The notes: generated by a model not told the origin, from the sequence alone. Positions 19,818 through 29,430 are shown, numbered from the stretch's first letter. The stretch is 64,000 bases of DNA from Sphingobacteriia bacterium (GCA_015999745.1 JAECQP010000006.1:30846-94845); one strand, 5' to 3'. Numbers and translations: made by a program.

Positions 19818-20804
19818 TTAGAAATTCCACAATCTGGTAATATTGAAGCCGATCACAAAATGACCGATGGTATAATCATTCTGATTATACATATGGTTGT
19901 ACTGTGGAAGTGAATAACGATAATTTCCTACAAACACCTGGAAGCCGTGACCACTTGAATTCATATCCAGTCCAAGACTCAGATTCGGGCGTGGGTTATT
20001 CATCGGGTGTTGGGTCAGCGGCTGATCATAATTGAACATGATCGCAGTTTTTGGTGAAATTTTATACCGGCCGCTCAGCGAAAAGGATAAATGATCATTC
20101 TTCATTGCAGGCTGGATCACATTATTTGCATCGTAATAGCCTTCCACGTTATTAAAGTGTATGTAGTTGAAAGCTGCCTGTGCGGAAAAGGCATCACAGA
20201 ATTTACGGGCTACCATAATCTGGTTGAAGAAACTAAACCGGTCGGATGTGTTGATGATTGGCAATGACAAACTCTTTGCTCTTGTATCCATTGCCGCATT
20301 TCCATAATAAGTAACCGATACCGGCATACTATTATCAGTTTTCTGCTTTAAGATGGCATATTTTGCATTGAAGTCTACCAGCATATTGTAATTGCCCGCT
20401 CCAAAACCTATCTGCAGATCTTTCACCGGAACATAGCTGAACCCTAAGCGCATATTGGCCGCTGCAAAAATGCCGAACAGATCCTTAAAGCCTTTGTCTA
20501 CCGTTCCGAAACGGTGATTGATTGCAAACTCAAAAGTTCCTTTGATAGGCACCATCACGGTTTGATTATCAATCATCAGGTTACCACCGAATGTATTCTT
20601 TGTATAGGATACTTTTTTCACTGCCGGCCGGGCGCTCTCCGTAGAATCCTGCGCCATTAGTCCGTTCCCGGTTATTACTGTGCAAACCAGCAGCAGCATG
20701 AATACGCGGAAACCAGTGAACAACAGATGAATATTTCTTTTTTTCATTGTAATTGATTTAATTGTTTTTGGCACCTTGTTTAATCCATGCATAAATTTTT
20801 GCAT
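19818..20804 (-). CDS. Outer-membrane beta-barrel protein (DUF5777-like); likely start at MKKRNIHLL
   Basis: Signal peptide, GTFEFAINHRFGTVDKGFKDLFGIF, alternating beta pattern with terminal aromatic (RLWNF). Confidence 0.75.
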   Translation of the reverse strand: MQKFMHGLNKVPKTIKSITMKKRNIHLLFTGFRVFMLLLVCTVITGNGLMAQDSTESARPAVKKVSYTKNTFGGNLMIDNQTVMVPIKGTFEFAINHRFGTVDKGFKDLFGIFAAANMRLGFSYVPVKDLQIGFGAGNYNMLVDFNAKYAILKQKTDNSMPVSVTYYGNAAMDTRAKSLSLPIINTSDRFSFFNQIMVARKFCDAFSAQAAFNYIHFNNVEGYYDANNVIQPAMKNDHLSFSLSGRYKISPKTAIMFNYDQPLTQHPMNNPRPNLSLGLDMNSSGHGFQVFVGNYRYSLPQYNHMYNQNDYTIGHFVIGFNITRLWNF

Positions 20805-21156
20805 TGATTTCCGGATCAGGTCCTGCGCCTACAGGCATTACAGGTGATTTTTTACCATTCAACCATAGCATTAGTAAGCTGTTGTCCGGGTCTGTTGCTT
20901 TCAGGTAGTTCCCGGAAGAAAGTGAAGTAAAAGCGCTTGCTGCCATGAGGTTGGGTGCTTTACCGCCTGTGTTATGACATCCGCTTGCAATACAACTCTT
21001 TTCAAAAATGGGAATGATATCTTTTTTAAAGCTCATTTCGGTGGTAATGGAACTACCGGGATTTTCGACGATCGTAACCGTTTTATAACAACCAGACAGG
21101 GCAAATATGATCATGGTAACCAACCCGGATAATATTGCTGTTTTTTTTGTGAACAT
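20758..21156 (-). CDS. Small lipoprotein cytochrome with CX4CH motif
   Basis: SGCYK lipobox-like segment; KKDIIPIFEKSCIASGCHNTGGKAPNL; KIYAWIKQGAK. Confidence 0.8.
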   Translation of the reverse strand: MFTKKTAILSGLVTMIIFALSGCYKTVTIVENPGSSITTEMSFKKDIIPIFEKSCIASGCHNTGGKAPNLMAASAFTSLSSGNYLKATDPDNSLLMLWLNGKKSPVMPVGAGPDPEINAKIYAWIKQGAKNN

Positions 21157-21192
21157 GATATTTTGTTTTAAGTAAAACAGTCAGTTACCTTG

Positions 21193-22506
21193 TTATTTCT
21201 GGAATCTCAACAGCAGCCCTGGATGAATACCATGCTGGTTGTTACACCTGTTCCAGAAAGCCACACCAAATGGCTGATCATTTAAACTGGAGAAATCAAC
21301 GTCCTGGTTCAACACATCTGTTGTTTTCAATAAACGCTTGTATTCATATATCCAGCCCGATCCTGTATACACTGCAGACATACCGATATCAGCACGGCCG
21401 CGGAGTACAGGAGCAACAATATTCCCGGGGAAACATTTAGCGCCAATCTCAGCAGTAGCAGATGTGCCCAGGCGTTGATACTCAGTTCCAACAGTTGGAT
21501 CAATAGTACCTCCGTTATAAGTTAATACACCAGTAGAGCTTACAGCAGTAACCAGTTTAGCAGTGCCGCCAGCCAGTGTATCAGCTGCTTTGATAAAATC
21601 AGCAGTAGAACCTGGGATAATCCATTTTGGTACAGCAACTGTAGTACCGGTACCGTCCAGCTTAAGGTTTTGTGTATTGGCAATAGATCCCTGAGTTGCA
21701 TCAGCAGTGTAAGCCGGACGGAATGGCCATGTTGCTGATTTGGTTCCGTCCAATACCAGGTCATCAAAGTGACGACCGTTACCATTACCACCTGTTACAG
21801 CAGTATAAGTAGGTCCGCCGGCCCAGTCCTGATAGTTATCATCCATGTTGCCAAATGCCAATCCTCTGTTAGGGTGCAACCACCACATATCGATTTTCTC
21901 ATTTACTCCATTGGTATAGTGGTTACCACCGGTACCAGGGCTCATTGCAGCAGGTGTTTTTGAATAGTCGAGATAAGGGCCAAATACGTGGCAGGAAGCA
22001 TAGCAGGTTTGGGTAGCAAACTTAGCGGTGGAATTATTCACATTCCAGAGCATGGAAAACTTGTCTTCACCAAAACCGATTCTGGTCATTACACCATTGG
22101 CATCAAAGCTTTTGGAAGTTCCTTCTTTTGCCCAAAGTTTGGTGGTAGGGTTGAAATACCATGGAGCAGATTTAATGCTCTTGTCGTTATCCCTGATCTC
22201 AGCAAGGAAATAGATGTACTGGCCATCGTACATGGAACGGAGCGTTCCGGTGTAAGTTTCTCCGATATAACCAGTGAATAAGTTGCTTCCCGGATCTGGT
22301 ACGGTAGCTGTTAAATTCACTTTAGTCGCATTGTCCCAAATAGCATCAATAGTTCCGTCAATCGTAGGAACGGTTGATGTTTTGTAAGAAAGCAGTTCAT
22401 TGGAATTAGCGGAAGTTACCGGTGCTACTACCTGCGCATTCTTTGTACAATACGCAAAAAGCAGGCTGAAGGAAACAAACAGAAAAAGTGTTAGTGAGGT
22501 TTTCAT
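21193..22506 (-). CDS. Ethylbenzene-dehydrogenase-related heme-binding lipoprotein with CxxCH motif
   Basis: Lipobox-like FAYCTK; VPTIDGTIDAIWDNATKVNL; CYASCHVFGPYLD; DMWWLHPNRGLAFGNMDD. Confidence 0.8.
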   Translation of the reverse strand: MKTSLTLFLFVSFSLLFAYCTKNAQVVAPVTSANSNELLSYKTSTVPTIDGTIDAIWDNATKVNLTATVPDPGSNLFTGYIGETYTGTLRSMYDGQYIYFLAEIRDNDKSIKSAPWYFNPTTKLWAKEGTSKSFDANGVMTRIGFGEDKFSMLWNVNNSTAKFATQTCYASCHVFGPYLDYSKTPAAMSPGTGGNHYTNGVNEKIDMWWLHPNRGLAFGNMDDNYQDWAGGPTYTAVTGGNGNGRHFDDLVLDGTKSATWPFRPAYTADATQGSIANTQNLKLDGTGTTVAVPKWIIPGSTADFIKAADTLAGGTAKLVTAVSSTGVLTYNGGTIDPTVGTEYQRLGTSATAEIGAKCFPGNIVAPVLRGRADIGMSAVYTGSGWIYEYKRLLKTTDVLNQDVDFSSLNDQPFGVAFWNRCNNQHGIHPGLLLRFQK

Positions 22507-22592
22507 ATATAACTGATTTTTGTTAATACATTGTTATCTGACAAAATTGTGACAATAAAACAGGGGGGCCAATGTCGGGCATCAGACAGTAT

Positions 22593-22608
22593 TATGACAT
22601 TAATCATA
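22593..22608. promoter_or_regulatory. Candidate CRP/FNR-type operator upstream of the redox cluster
   Basis: TATGACATTAATCATA: dyad ATGA-N6-TCAT with CRP/FNR-type half-site spacing, centred about 94 bp upstream of the 22506 start. Confidence 0.4.
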
Positions 22609-22806
22609 TTTTAAACCCCATTTTATCGCTATAATTATCAAATTTTAACGATTCAGAACCATTAACACTTATGGTATATACGAAATAGTAGCTATGGGTT
22701 GGCGCAATAGAATGCGCAACTACTTGTGAATGTGCATCTTGCTGTTAAATACACAAAAAGGGTCTGACTATTATGATACAGATATTAAAATGACCTGGCC
22801 CTGGAC

Positions 22807-23931
22807 TTACAGAAGGTTAATACATTCTTCAGCCAGGCCAAAACTCAGGGTCATACCTGCACCCCCCAGTCCGTTTAATATGTACACATTATCGGAAGGG
22901 TGGAGGAATAAATGGGAGGCCCCATTGACCATTTTGGGATAAACACCATTCCAGGACTGGGTTAGTTTCCAGTCGGAGATGAGCGCAAACTGCCGCAGGT
23001 ATTGCAAAATCATTTCGTTGATTGCTGTCCGGTCGAACGGATCATGGGTTAATCCGTACTCATGAGAATCCCCCACTGTTAATTCCCCTAAATTGTTCTG
23101 CGATACCATTACATGTATACCATAGCGGAGATACTCCGCCATTTCTGTTTCATACCGCTGCTTCAATGCAGCAAGTGAAGGCGCTGCTTTAAAACTATGA
23201 TAGTGTATCAGGGAGAGCCCGCCACAAAGTGACGTACCGAGATCATAGCCCTGAACGCTGCTCTTAAAACGCATCATTTGCAATTTGCACCGGGTAATTT
23301 CAATACCCGCAAACAAAGAAGGATAAAGGGTTTCAAAATCCGCACCGCTGCAAATAAAGATGAGATCTGCCCCTATCCATGCTGATCCGGTGTATACTTT
23401 ATTATTTTCCACGGCGCTTATTGCTGTTCCCCAAATGAATTTAACATCCAGAAACTCAGCCAGGTATTCTGCAATATTTCCAATTGCAATCCGTGGGTCT
23501 ACAATCATCTCGGAAGCACTGTATAAACCTCCCATTAAATTGTCCGGGTTAACCGAACCTGATTTTTCGATTACGCCTTTCTTATCTAATAATTCAACCT
23601 CACGGCCCTCAGCCTTAAATATTTCATATAATTCCTGCAACACAGTCCATTCATCGTCATAATAGGCGGCATGAATGCTGCCGGTTTCACTGTATGCCAG
23701 CCCGGTGCTATCGGCGATATCCTTCCAAATGGCTTTGCTTCTCTCCGCCCTGTTATGCAGTTCTCCTGCTGGTTGGCCAATGGGCCACACCATACCGAAA
23801 TTTCTGATAGATGCACCAACAGCCTTATCTGTTTTTTCAATCACAGTAACGTCTAATCCCTTTAAACTCAGTGCCCGGGCTGTTGCCAGCCCTACAATAC
23901 CTGCTCCGATTACGACTGCCTTCTGTTTCAT
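22807..23931 (-). CDS. FAD-dependent oxidoreductase, TIGR03364-like (phosphonate-locus type)
   Basis: VVIGAGIVGLATARALSLKGLDVTVIEK dinucleotide-binding motif; GASIRNFGMVWPIGQPAGE; C-terminal LNGLGGAGMTLSFGLAEE. Confidence 0.87.
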   Translation of the reverse strand: MKQKAVVIGAGIVGLATARALSLKGLDVTVIEKTDKAVGASIRNFGMVWPIGQPAGELHNRAERSKAIWKDIADSTGLAYSETGSIHAAYYDDEWTVLQELYEIFKAEGREVELLDKKGVIEKSGSVNPDNLMGGLYSASEMIVDPRIAIGNIAEYLAEFLDVKFIWGTAISAVENNKVYTGSAWIGADLIFICSGADFETLYPSLFAGIEITRCKLQMMRFKSSVQGYDLGTSLCGGLSLIHYHSFKAAPSLAALKQRYETEMAEYLRYGIHVMVSQNNLGELTVGDSHEYGLTHDPFDRTAINEMILQYLRQFALISDWKLTQSWNGVYPKMVNGASHLFLHPSDNVYILNGLGGAGMTLSFGLAEECINLL

Positions 23932-25247
23932 AAATAAGGTTGGGTTTTTATGTATCCGGTGTATGATCTATATAGTTTGTGGTGAATCTGAACTGTGTAA
24001 AATATCAATGCCACCCCTACAATGGATGATGTATAAAACAGATTAGAGAAAAAAGAAGTCCAGCTGTATTCTATCGTAACAAATTCCTTAATCAGCAGAA
24101 CCAGCACTGTTCCTAGGTAACCAAAAGCGTCTGCTATATACATTACAAAGCCAACATTTGCTTTTAGTTCATACACAGAAAGAAAGCGCTCAAAATAGAG
24201 GCAGTTAAAAGGCAAATAGGCCAGATACAAACCTGTGGTTGCAGACAGCATCCATACAAACGCACTTATTAATTGCATATTGAATAAAAGCGTAGCCACA
24301 AAAGAAAGCAACAAGCCTGCGATAATCAGGTAATGTGTACGGATAAAAGCAACATAATTACTCTTTATCAGAAAGAAGCTGGCAATAATGATCAGCACAA
24401 CCAGCGACATAATGGTACTTGTTTGAGCAAAAATGCCAATGTTAGTATGCCCGGTTTCCAACCAAAGTTCGTTGGCAAAGTCTTCACAGAAATCCCTGAC
24501 GATGGTAAATGTGGCATAGCTGATTACGATTGGGATGATCGCAAATCCAAACTGTTTTAAGAAATCATTTCGCTCTTTTCCGGTCATGGGTTTACGGATA
24601 TTTCTCTGGGCAATATCTTCTGCCGAAGGCGGCGGCATATGCCCCAGCAACCAGACTGCAGCGATCAGTGGAACGAGGAAAAAAGCTCCGGCCGTAAAGG
24701 GCATCCACCATTCGCTGACATGCATTTTCAACAATAGCCATTTCCCAACGGTTTTGGCCAGCCCGGAAGCAAAGATGAAACTGGTTGCCAGGAAGGCGCC
24801 CATGATTTCCGTGGTTCTTCTGCCTTCCAGCAACCCAAAGATCAATCCAAATATCATCCCAAGCGGAAGCCCATTGATAAAAAGACATATCATATTATAT
24901 GGCGCAGGGATTATGGCAAACAGCAGTAGGGAAACCCATGCAATACCTATAAACAGCAATATATAGTAAATCCTCTTTGCGGGATTCATTCCGGAAATAA
25001 AACGAATGCCTAAAAATTTACTGATCATATATCCCAACACCTGTGCAATCACCAGGCAAACCTTATAAGAAATACCAAGAACATAAAGATGATCGTACAA
25101 CCCAACCGTAAATGGTTTCCGGAAACCATACATACAGGAATAAGCTACAAAAGAGGCAAAAGAAGCATAAATAACAAAAAGCAGCGAAGAGCTATTCAAC
25201 TTTCTGCCAATTGTAATATGATGCTTCAATAGCCTGTTTTTGCCCAT
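23928..25247 (-). CDS. MFS-like transporter (DUF5690-like)
   Basis: About 12 TM; SCMYGFRKPFTVG; 4-bp overlap with the FAD gene. Confidence 0.8.
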   Translation of the reverse strand: MGKNRLLKHHITIGRKLNSSSLLFVIYASFASFVAYSCMYGFRKPFTVGLYDHLYVLGISYKVCLVIAQVLGYMISKFLGIRFISGMNPAKRIYYILLFIGIAWVSLLLFAIIPAPYNMICLFINGLPLGMIFGLIFGLLEGRRTTEIMGAFLATSFIFASGLAKTVGKWLLLKMHVSEWWMPFTAGAFFLVPLIAAVWLLGHMPPPSAEDIAQRNIRKPMTGKERNDFLKQFGFAIIPIVISYATFTIVRDFCEDFANELWLETGHTNIGIFAQTSTIMSLVVLIIIASFFLIKSNYVAFIRTHYLIIAGLLLSFVATLLFNMQLISAFVWMLSATTGLYLAYLPFNCLYFERFLSVYELKANVGFVMYIADAFGYLGTVLVLLIKEFVTIEYSWTSFFSNLFYTSSIVGVALIFYTVQIHHKLYRSYTGYIKTQPYL

Positions 25248-25251
25248 GTCG

Positions 25252-25932
25252 TCAAATAAGTAGTGGAAGGAGTTCAGAAAGTGATCCGATTACGATATCC
25301 GGATTGGCTTGCTGTAGTTGTTCCGCAGTATGTGCACCTGTGGTGATACCGGCTACCAGTCCACAAAGTGCATTTTTTCCTTCTGCTATATCAATGGAAG
25401 AATCCCCCACTTTAACTACAACCGAAGGGTCTGTTAAATTAAAATGCTGCATGGCTAGGTGGATCATATCCGGAGCGGGGCGCCCGTTGGCTACATCACT
25501 TGCTGTAATCAGCAGATCAATATCGGCACCAATTTCCCAGTTCAGTTTTTCCAGTAATTTTTTTGCTGTGAATGAGTCATAACCCGTATTCAGCACAACC
25601 AGTATCCCATGCGCTTTCAATGCATTAAAAATTGCGGCAGCCCCTTGCTGGGGTTTTACAGGGGCAAAATGGTAAGCGCCGGTGAGATTCTGCATGAAAT
25701 GAGCATATATTTCATCAATGCTTGTTGTTGGTATTGCTACCTGCATCTGGTGCAGCACATCCTCAATGGCCTTTCTTTTTTCCTTTCCGGCTCCGTAGGC
25801 AAGGACTTCCTCCAATGAACAATCCACTCCTGCCTGTTGAAGAGACTGGTGAAGTGTTTTATATACCAGGTTGTCTTCGTCTACAGTTGTACCGGCCATA
25901 TCAAATACAACCATTTTATACCTGCCACTCAT
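25252..25932 (-). CDS. Phosphonatase-like HAD hydrolase (PhnX/TIGR03351-like)
   Basis: VFDMAGTTVDEDNLVY; YGAGKEKRKAIEDVL; LNTGYDSFTAKKLLEKL; GRPAPDMIHLAM; VKVGDSSIDIAEGKNA. Confidence 0.88.
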   Translation of the reverse strand: MSGRYKMVVFDMAGTTVDEDNLVYKTLHQSLQQAGVDCSLEEVLAYGAGKEKRKAIEDVLHQMQVAIPTTSIDEIYAHFMQNLTGAYHFAPVKPQQGAAAIFNALKAHGILVVLNTGYDSFTAKKLLEKLNWEIGADIDLLITASDVANGRPAPDMIHLAMQHFNLTDPSVVVKVGDSSIDIAEGKNALCGLVAGITTGAHTAEQLQQANPDIVIGSLSELLPLLI

Positions 25933-25934
25933 GA

Positions 25935-26513
25935 TTATTCCGGTTTATTTGTTAAGTGTTCTATGATCAGCGTTCTGTATTTATCCAAATTTGCAGGAAG
26001 CGGCACATTCTCCATTTTGGCCATTTCATCAATTTTCCGAAGCGCAATAATATCTTTAAACCAGGCAAGCCGCTCAAACGCCGCCGCCTCTTCGGCCGAC
26101 ATGGGCCCTCCCTGAAATTCCAGTGTCCTTTTGCTGGCCACAGACAATGCATCGTTGTATTCTTTAAACCTGTAACACAAATACCTTTTTGCAGGAACAT
26201 GATTGGCTACTGCATCGATAATGCGTTGAGAAAACCCACGCAACTGCAGGTACTCCGCACCGGTTTTTTCATGATCGATCACCCCAAAACCATCCATATC
26301 GTTTTCTTCCGATGTTTCCACACATACATGTCCAATATCGTGCAGGAGAGCCGCAATAATCATCTCATCACCCAGTTGCAGATCTTCTGCCATCATGGCG
26401 CTTTGTACCATATGCTCCAGTTTGGTAACCGGCTCACCAATGTATTCAGAGCCGCCATGGGATACCAGCAGGTTGATAATTTCGTCCGCAATACTTTGTG
26501 CAGTCATACGCAT
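25935..26513 (-). CDS. HD-domain protein of PhnZ-like mixed-valent diiron oxygenase type
   Basis: YIGEPVTKLEHMVQSAMMAED; AALLHDIGHVC; VIDHEKTGAEYL; AVANHVPAKRYLCYR metal/substrate motifs. Confidence 0.82.
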   Translation of the reverse strand: MRMTAQSIADEIINLLVSHGGSEYIGEPVTKLEHMVQSAMMAEDLQLGDEMIIAALLHDIGHVCVETSEENDMDGFGVIDHEKTGAEYLQLRGFSQRIIDAVANHVPAKRYLCYRFKEYNDALSVASKRTLEFQGGPMSAEEAAAFERLAWFKDIIALRKIDEMAKMENVPLPANLDKYRTLIIEHLTNKPE

Positions 26514-26564
26514 TATTTGAAATAATCTGTTAACTCATTTTGAGTAGTGACACAGCGCAGTCCG

Positions 26565-29399
26565 TTATTCTTTCCCGGATTTTTCTCCCTGCTGCCTGTA
26601 ATGCTCTTTCCGCATATCCTCCTCACGATCCATTGCAGGCCCTTTCATGATTTTGCGCCAGTCGATCGTTCGATTGTATTTTTTCATGGCTTTTTCCGGA
26701 TCAAAAATCCGAAGATCTGATTGCTCCAGGGTATATGGGGTATAATCCGGTTTATCGGTAAAGAAGTCCTGCAATAAAGTAGCTGTTACATCATATTGAT
26801 TCACATAAGGCACGTTCAGTATATTGTAAATAGTCTTCAGTATTGCCCCAAAATTGGCGTGCGTGTTGCTTACATAGTTTCTCTTTACATAAGGACCTGC
26901 CATCATCAGCACAGAACGATGTGCATCGATATGATCTACCCCACCCTGTGGGTCATCTTCTGTTATAATCACCAGCATGTTTTTCCAATATTTTGTCCTG
27001 GACAGAAAATGAAGCGTTCTGCCCAAGGCAAGATCATTGTCTGCCATATAAGACTGAGGGTAAGCGTAGCCGTCTTCCGGGCGCACTTTTGTACCATGAT
27101 CATTGGGTAGCATTACAGCAACCAATGAGGGCATTTTCTCCTTTCCGGTGATCCACTTTTTAGTGAATTCAGATTCAAACTGGTCCATCCTGAACTGATC
27201 AGGAATATTCATATTGAATCCGGCAAAATTGTGGCTGGTATGCGGATGTAATGCTTTTTGCATCGGAACCATTACTCCGTGAGCGGCGCCCGTTAGCGTA
27301 TCGCTCCAGGCTTCCCGAACATGCGCCGTTTCATTTCCCTGTCCAAAATTATAAAACCTGTTTTTGCTTCTTTCCAATGCCTCCCACAAACCTCCGATCT
27401 CTGCAAAATCTTCAGGATCCATGCTTCCTGTAGATCCGGGATGCCTTCTTCCCGGAGCCTTTGAGAACAATCTGGTTGTTTTGCTGACATCTGAATTGGC
27501 CTCTACCCATTCGTTGGGAATCACACCCATCATCCAGTGATGCCCATGGATGGATGCATCACTATCACAGTAAAAATTATCACTGAACGCAAACTGCTTT
27601 GCAGCTTTTATATGATTTGGCGATATTTTAAGCCCGGGGAACGCTTTCCGAAGGGCGTCATTGGCCAGTGTATATTCACAGTTTACTCCGTACCTGGCCA
27701 GTGTGCTGTCTCCTTTCCCTTCTTTCAATTGACCGAATATTTCATCATAAGTCCTGTTCTCCTTGGTGATGTAAACCACATATTTGATCGGGCTTTCTCT
27801 TAAACCCGGTAATGGAGGTAAGGGATTTTTGAGATCATCCCTGATGATTTCCGAACTGAATGTATTTTTGATGGTTTGCGCAGTATACTGTTTCAGCTCA
27901 TCCGCTGTGGGCATGTGGACTTTCTGAAAACTTCCCAGTTGTATATCACCAATATAAGTTCCCTGCTCCGGGCGTATAAAACCTGCGCCGCCATTTGGTC
28001 CTGCACCAAGACCGCGACAGGTAATTACATAAAGATCTTTCTCATCCGCAGAAAGCTTTACCCTTGTGGGCCCCCAGCCTGTAGGGATCAATCCTTTAGT
28101 TGTTTTAGTGGCAATATCCACTATTGCCACTGCATTAAATCCGAGCAAGGCAACATACAGCGTTTTTTCATCCTTACTGAGTGTAATGCCAAATGGCAAC
28201 AGTCCGCGGAATTTATCGAGCCGGCCGTCTGTTTTCAGTTGAATATGATCAACTATTTTGTGATTAACATAGTCAATCACTGAAATATTATCGTTTGTGG
28301 CATTGGTAATGTATGCATATCGCTTACCAACTGCAATGGAATTGGGGCTTGCACCGCCTACCACTTCTGCATCTTCGATCATTTCTCCTATCAGGTGCCC
28401 GGTTTTGAACTTGTTCGTTACTTTGTTGGTAGAAAGATCAATGGTGAATACACTCATTGCTTCCGGTGAATTCGGGTCTCCTAACCCCGGAATTTGCTTA
28501 CCATCGATCGTAGTTCCTTCAATAGATTCTTTGGTGCCATTTCCATACGGATGCCAGGATATCATCATTGAATCATAATTAGCCTGAGTGGCGCCTTTGA
28601 TCAGCGGATAGCTGTACATACCCACATTCGCTACAAACGCGGTTTGATGGTCGGGGCTGAGCGCCAGTCCAAATGGTTGACGTCCCACATTTACAGATGC
28701 GGTGATTTTCCGGGCATTCAGATCAATTCTTACCAGGCGAAAATTGGCCCTGTCAAGTACCAGCAACTCATTGGGTTCCTCATTAAGTAAAAGGTCTGAT
28801 GTAAAACTGTCGTTGTACTGAACACCGCCCACAGAGGTATTCAACGAAATAGAATCGAGTTTGACGAGGCGCTCAATATCATAAACAATTACTGCGCCAT
28901 TGTCTCCCCCACTCAGGTATACCGTTTTGGAATCTTTTGCAAACGCCACGCCTAAAAATGACCCCTGGGGAAGCGGATTGGAAATAGTCTTTTTGTAATC
29001 CGGCACGCGGGTACTTTTCATGGAAACAAGATCAATGATGGTAAACACACCATTATGAATGGTCACCGCCTTTTCCCCATCCGGGGATACGCTCATTCCA
29101 AATGGATCGTGGCTGATACGGATCATTTCACCTGCAGGAGTTACAAAACGGCCGCTTGGTAAAACAGAAGTTCCTTTTTCATTCACTACTGAATATAGAT
29201 TTTTACCCGGCACCTGCAGAATATTTACCTGTTTAGGCTGCGCAGCTGCATTTAATGAAATAACTGACGCGCCAAGGATGCTGAAATAACGTCTGACAGA
29301 TTTCCTCCGGAAAAGAGAATATGGAATCATGAAATTCAGATTGTGTTTAAATGAATCCCATAAAAGTATAGTATGGCAGAATAAAACTATTCCGCACAT
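26565..29399 (-). CDS. YncE-like beta-propeller / alkaline phosphatase-superfamily phosphoesterase (true start probably downstream of the ORF start)
   Basis: Propeller repeats (KTVYLSGGDNGAVIVYDIERL; FGLALSPDHQTAFVANVGMY); YVVYITKENRTYDEIFGQLKEGKGDS; VIITEDDPQGGVDHIDAHRS. Confidence 0.87.
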   Translation of the reverse strand: MCGIVLFCHTILLWDSFKHNLNFMIPYSLFRRKSVRRYFSILGASVISLNAAAQPKQVNILQVPGKNLYSVVNEKGTSVLPSGRFVTPAGEMIRISHDPFGMSVSPDGEKAVTIHNGVFTIIDLVSMKSTRVPDYKKTISNPLPQGSFLGVAFAKDSKTVYLSGGDNGAVIVYDIERLVKLDSISLNTSVGGVQYNDSFTSDLLLNEEPNELLVLDRANFRLVRIDLNARKITASVNVGRQPFGLALSPDHQTAFVANVGMYSYPLIKGATQANYDSMMISWHPYGNGTKESIEGTTIDGKQIPGLGDPNSPEAMSVFTIDLSTNKVTNKFKTGHLIGEMIEDAEVVGGASPNSIAVGKRYAYITNATNDNISVIDYVNHKIVDHIQLKTDGRLDKFRGLLPFGITLSKDEKTLYVALLGFNAVAIVDIATKTTKGLIPTGWGPTRVKLSADEKDLYVITCRGLGAGPNGGAGFIRPEQGTYIGDIQLGSFQKVHMPTADELKQYTAQTIKNTFSSEIIRDDLKNPLPPLPGLRESPIKYVVYITKENRTYDEIFGQLKEGKGDSTLARYGVNCEYTLANDALRKAFPGLKISPNHIKAAKQFAFSDNFYCDSDASIHGHHWMMGVIPNEWVEANSDVSKTTRLFSKAPGRRHPGSTGSMDPEDFAEIGGLWEALERSKNRFYNFGQGNETAHVREAWSDTLTGAAHGVMVPMQKALHPHTSHNFAGFNMNIPDQFRMDQFESEFTKKWITGKEKMPSLVAVMLPNDHGTKVRPEDGYAYPQSYMADNDLALGRTLHFLSRTKYWKNMLVIITEDDPQGGVDHIDAHRSVLMMAGPYVKRNYVSNTHANFGAILKTIYNILNVPYVNQYDVTATLLQDFFTDKPDYTPYTLEQSDLRIFDPEKAMKKYNRTIDWRKIMKGPAMDREEDMRKEHYRQQGEKSGKE

Positions 29400-29430
29400 G
29401 AAAAGTTAACCAAAAGGAAACATAAGGGGT

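Noticed and set aside
25956-26525. 189-aa plus-strand ORF
   Set aside because: Antisense shadow of the well-supported HD-domain gene.
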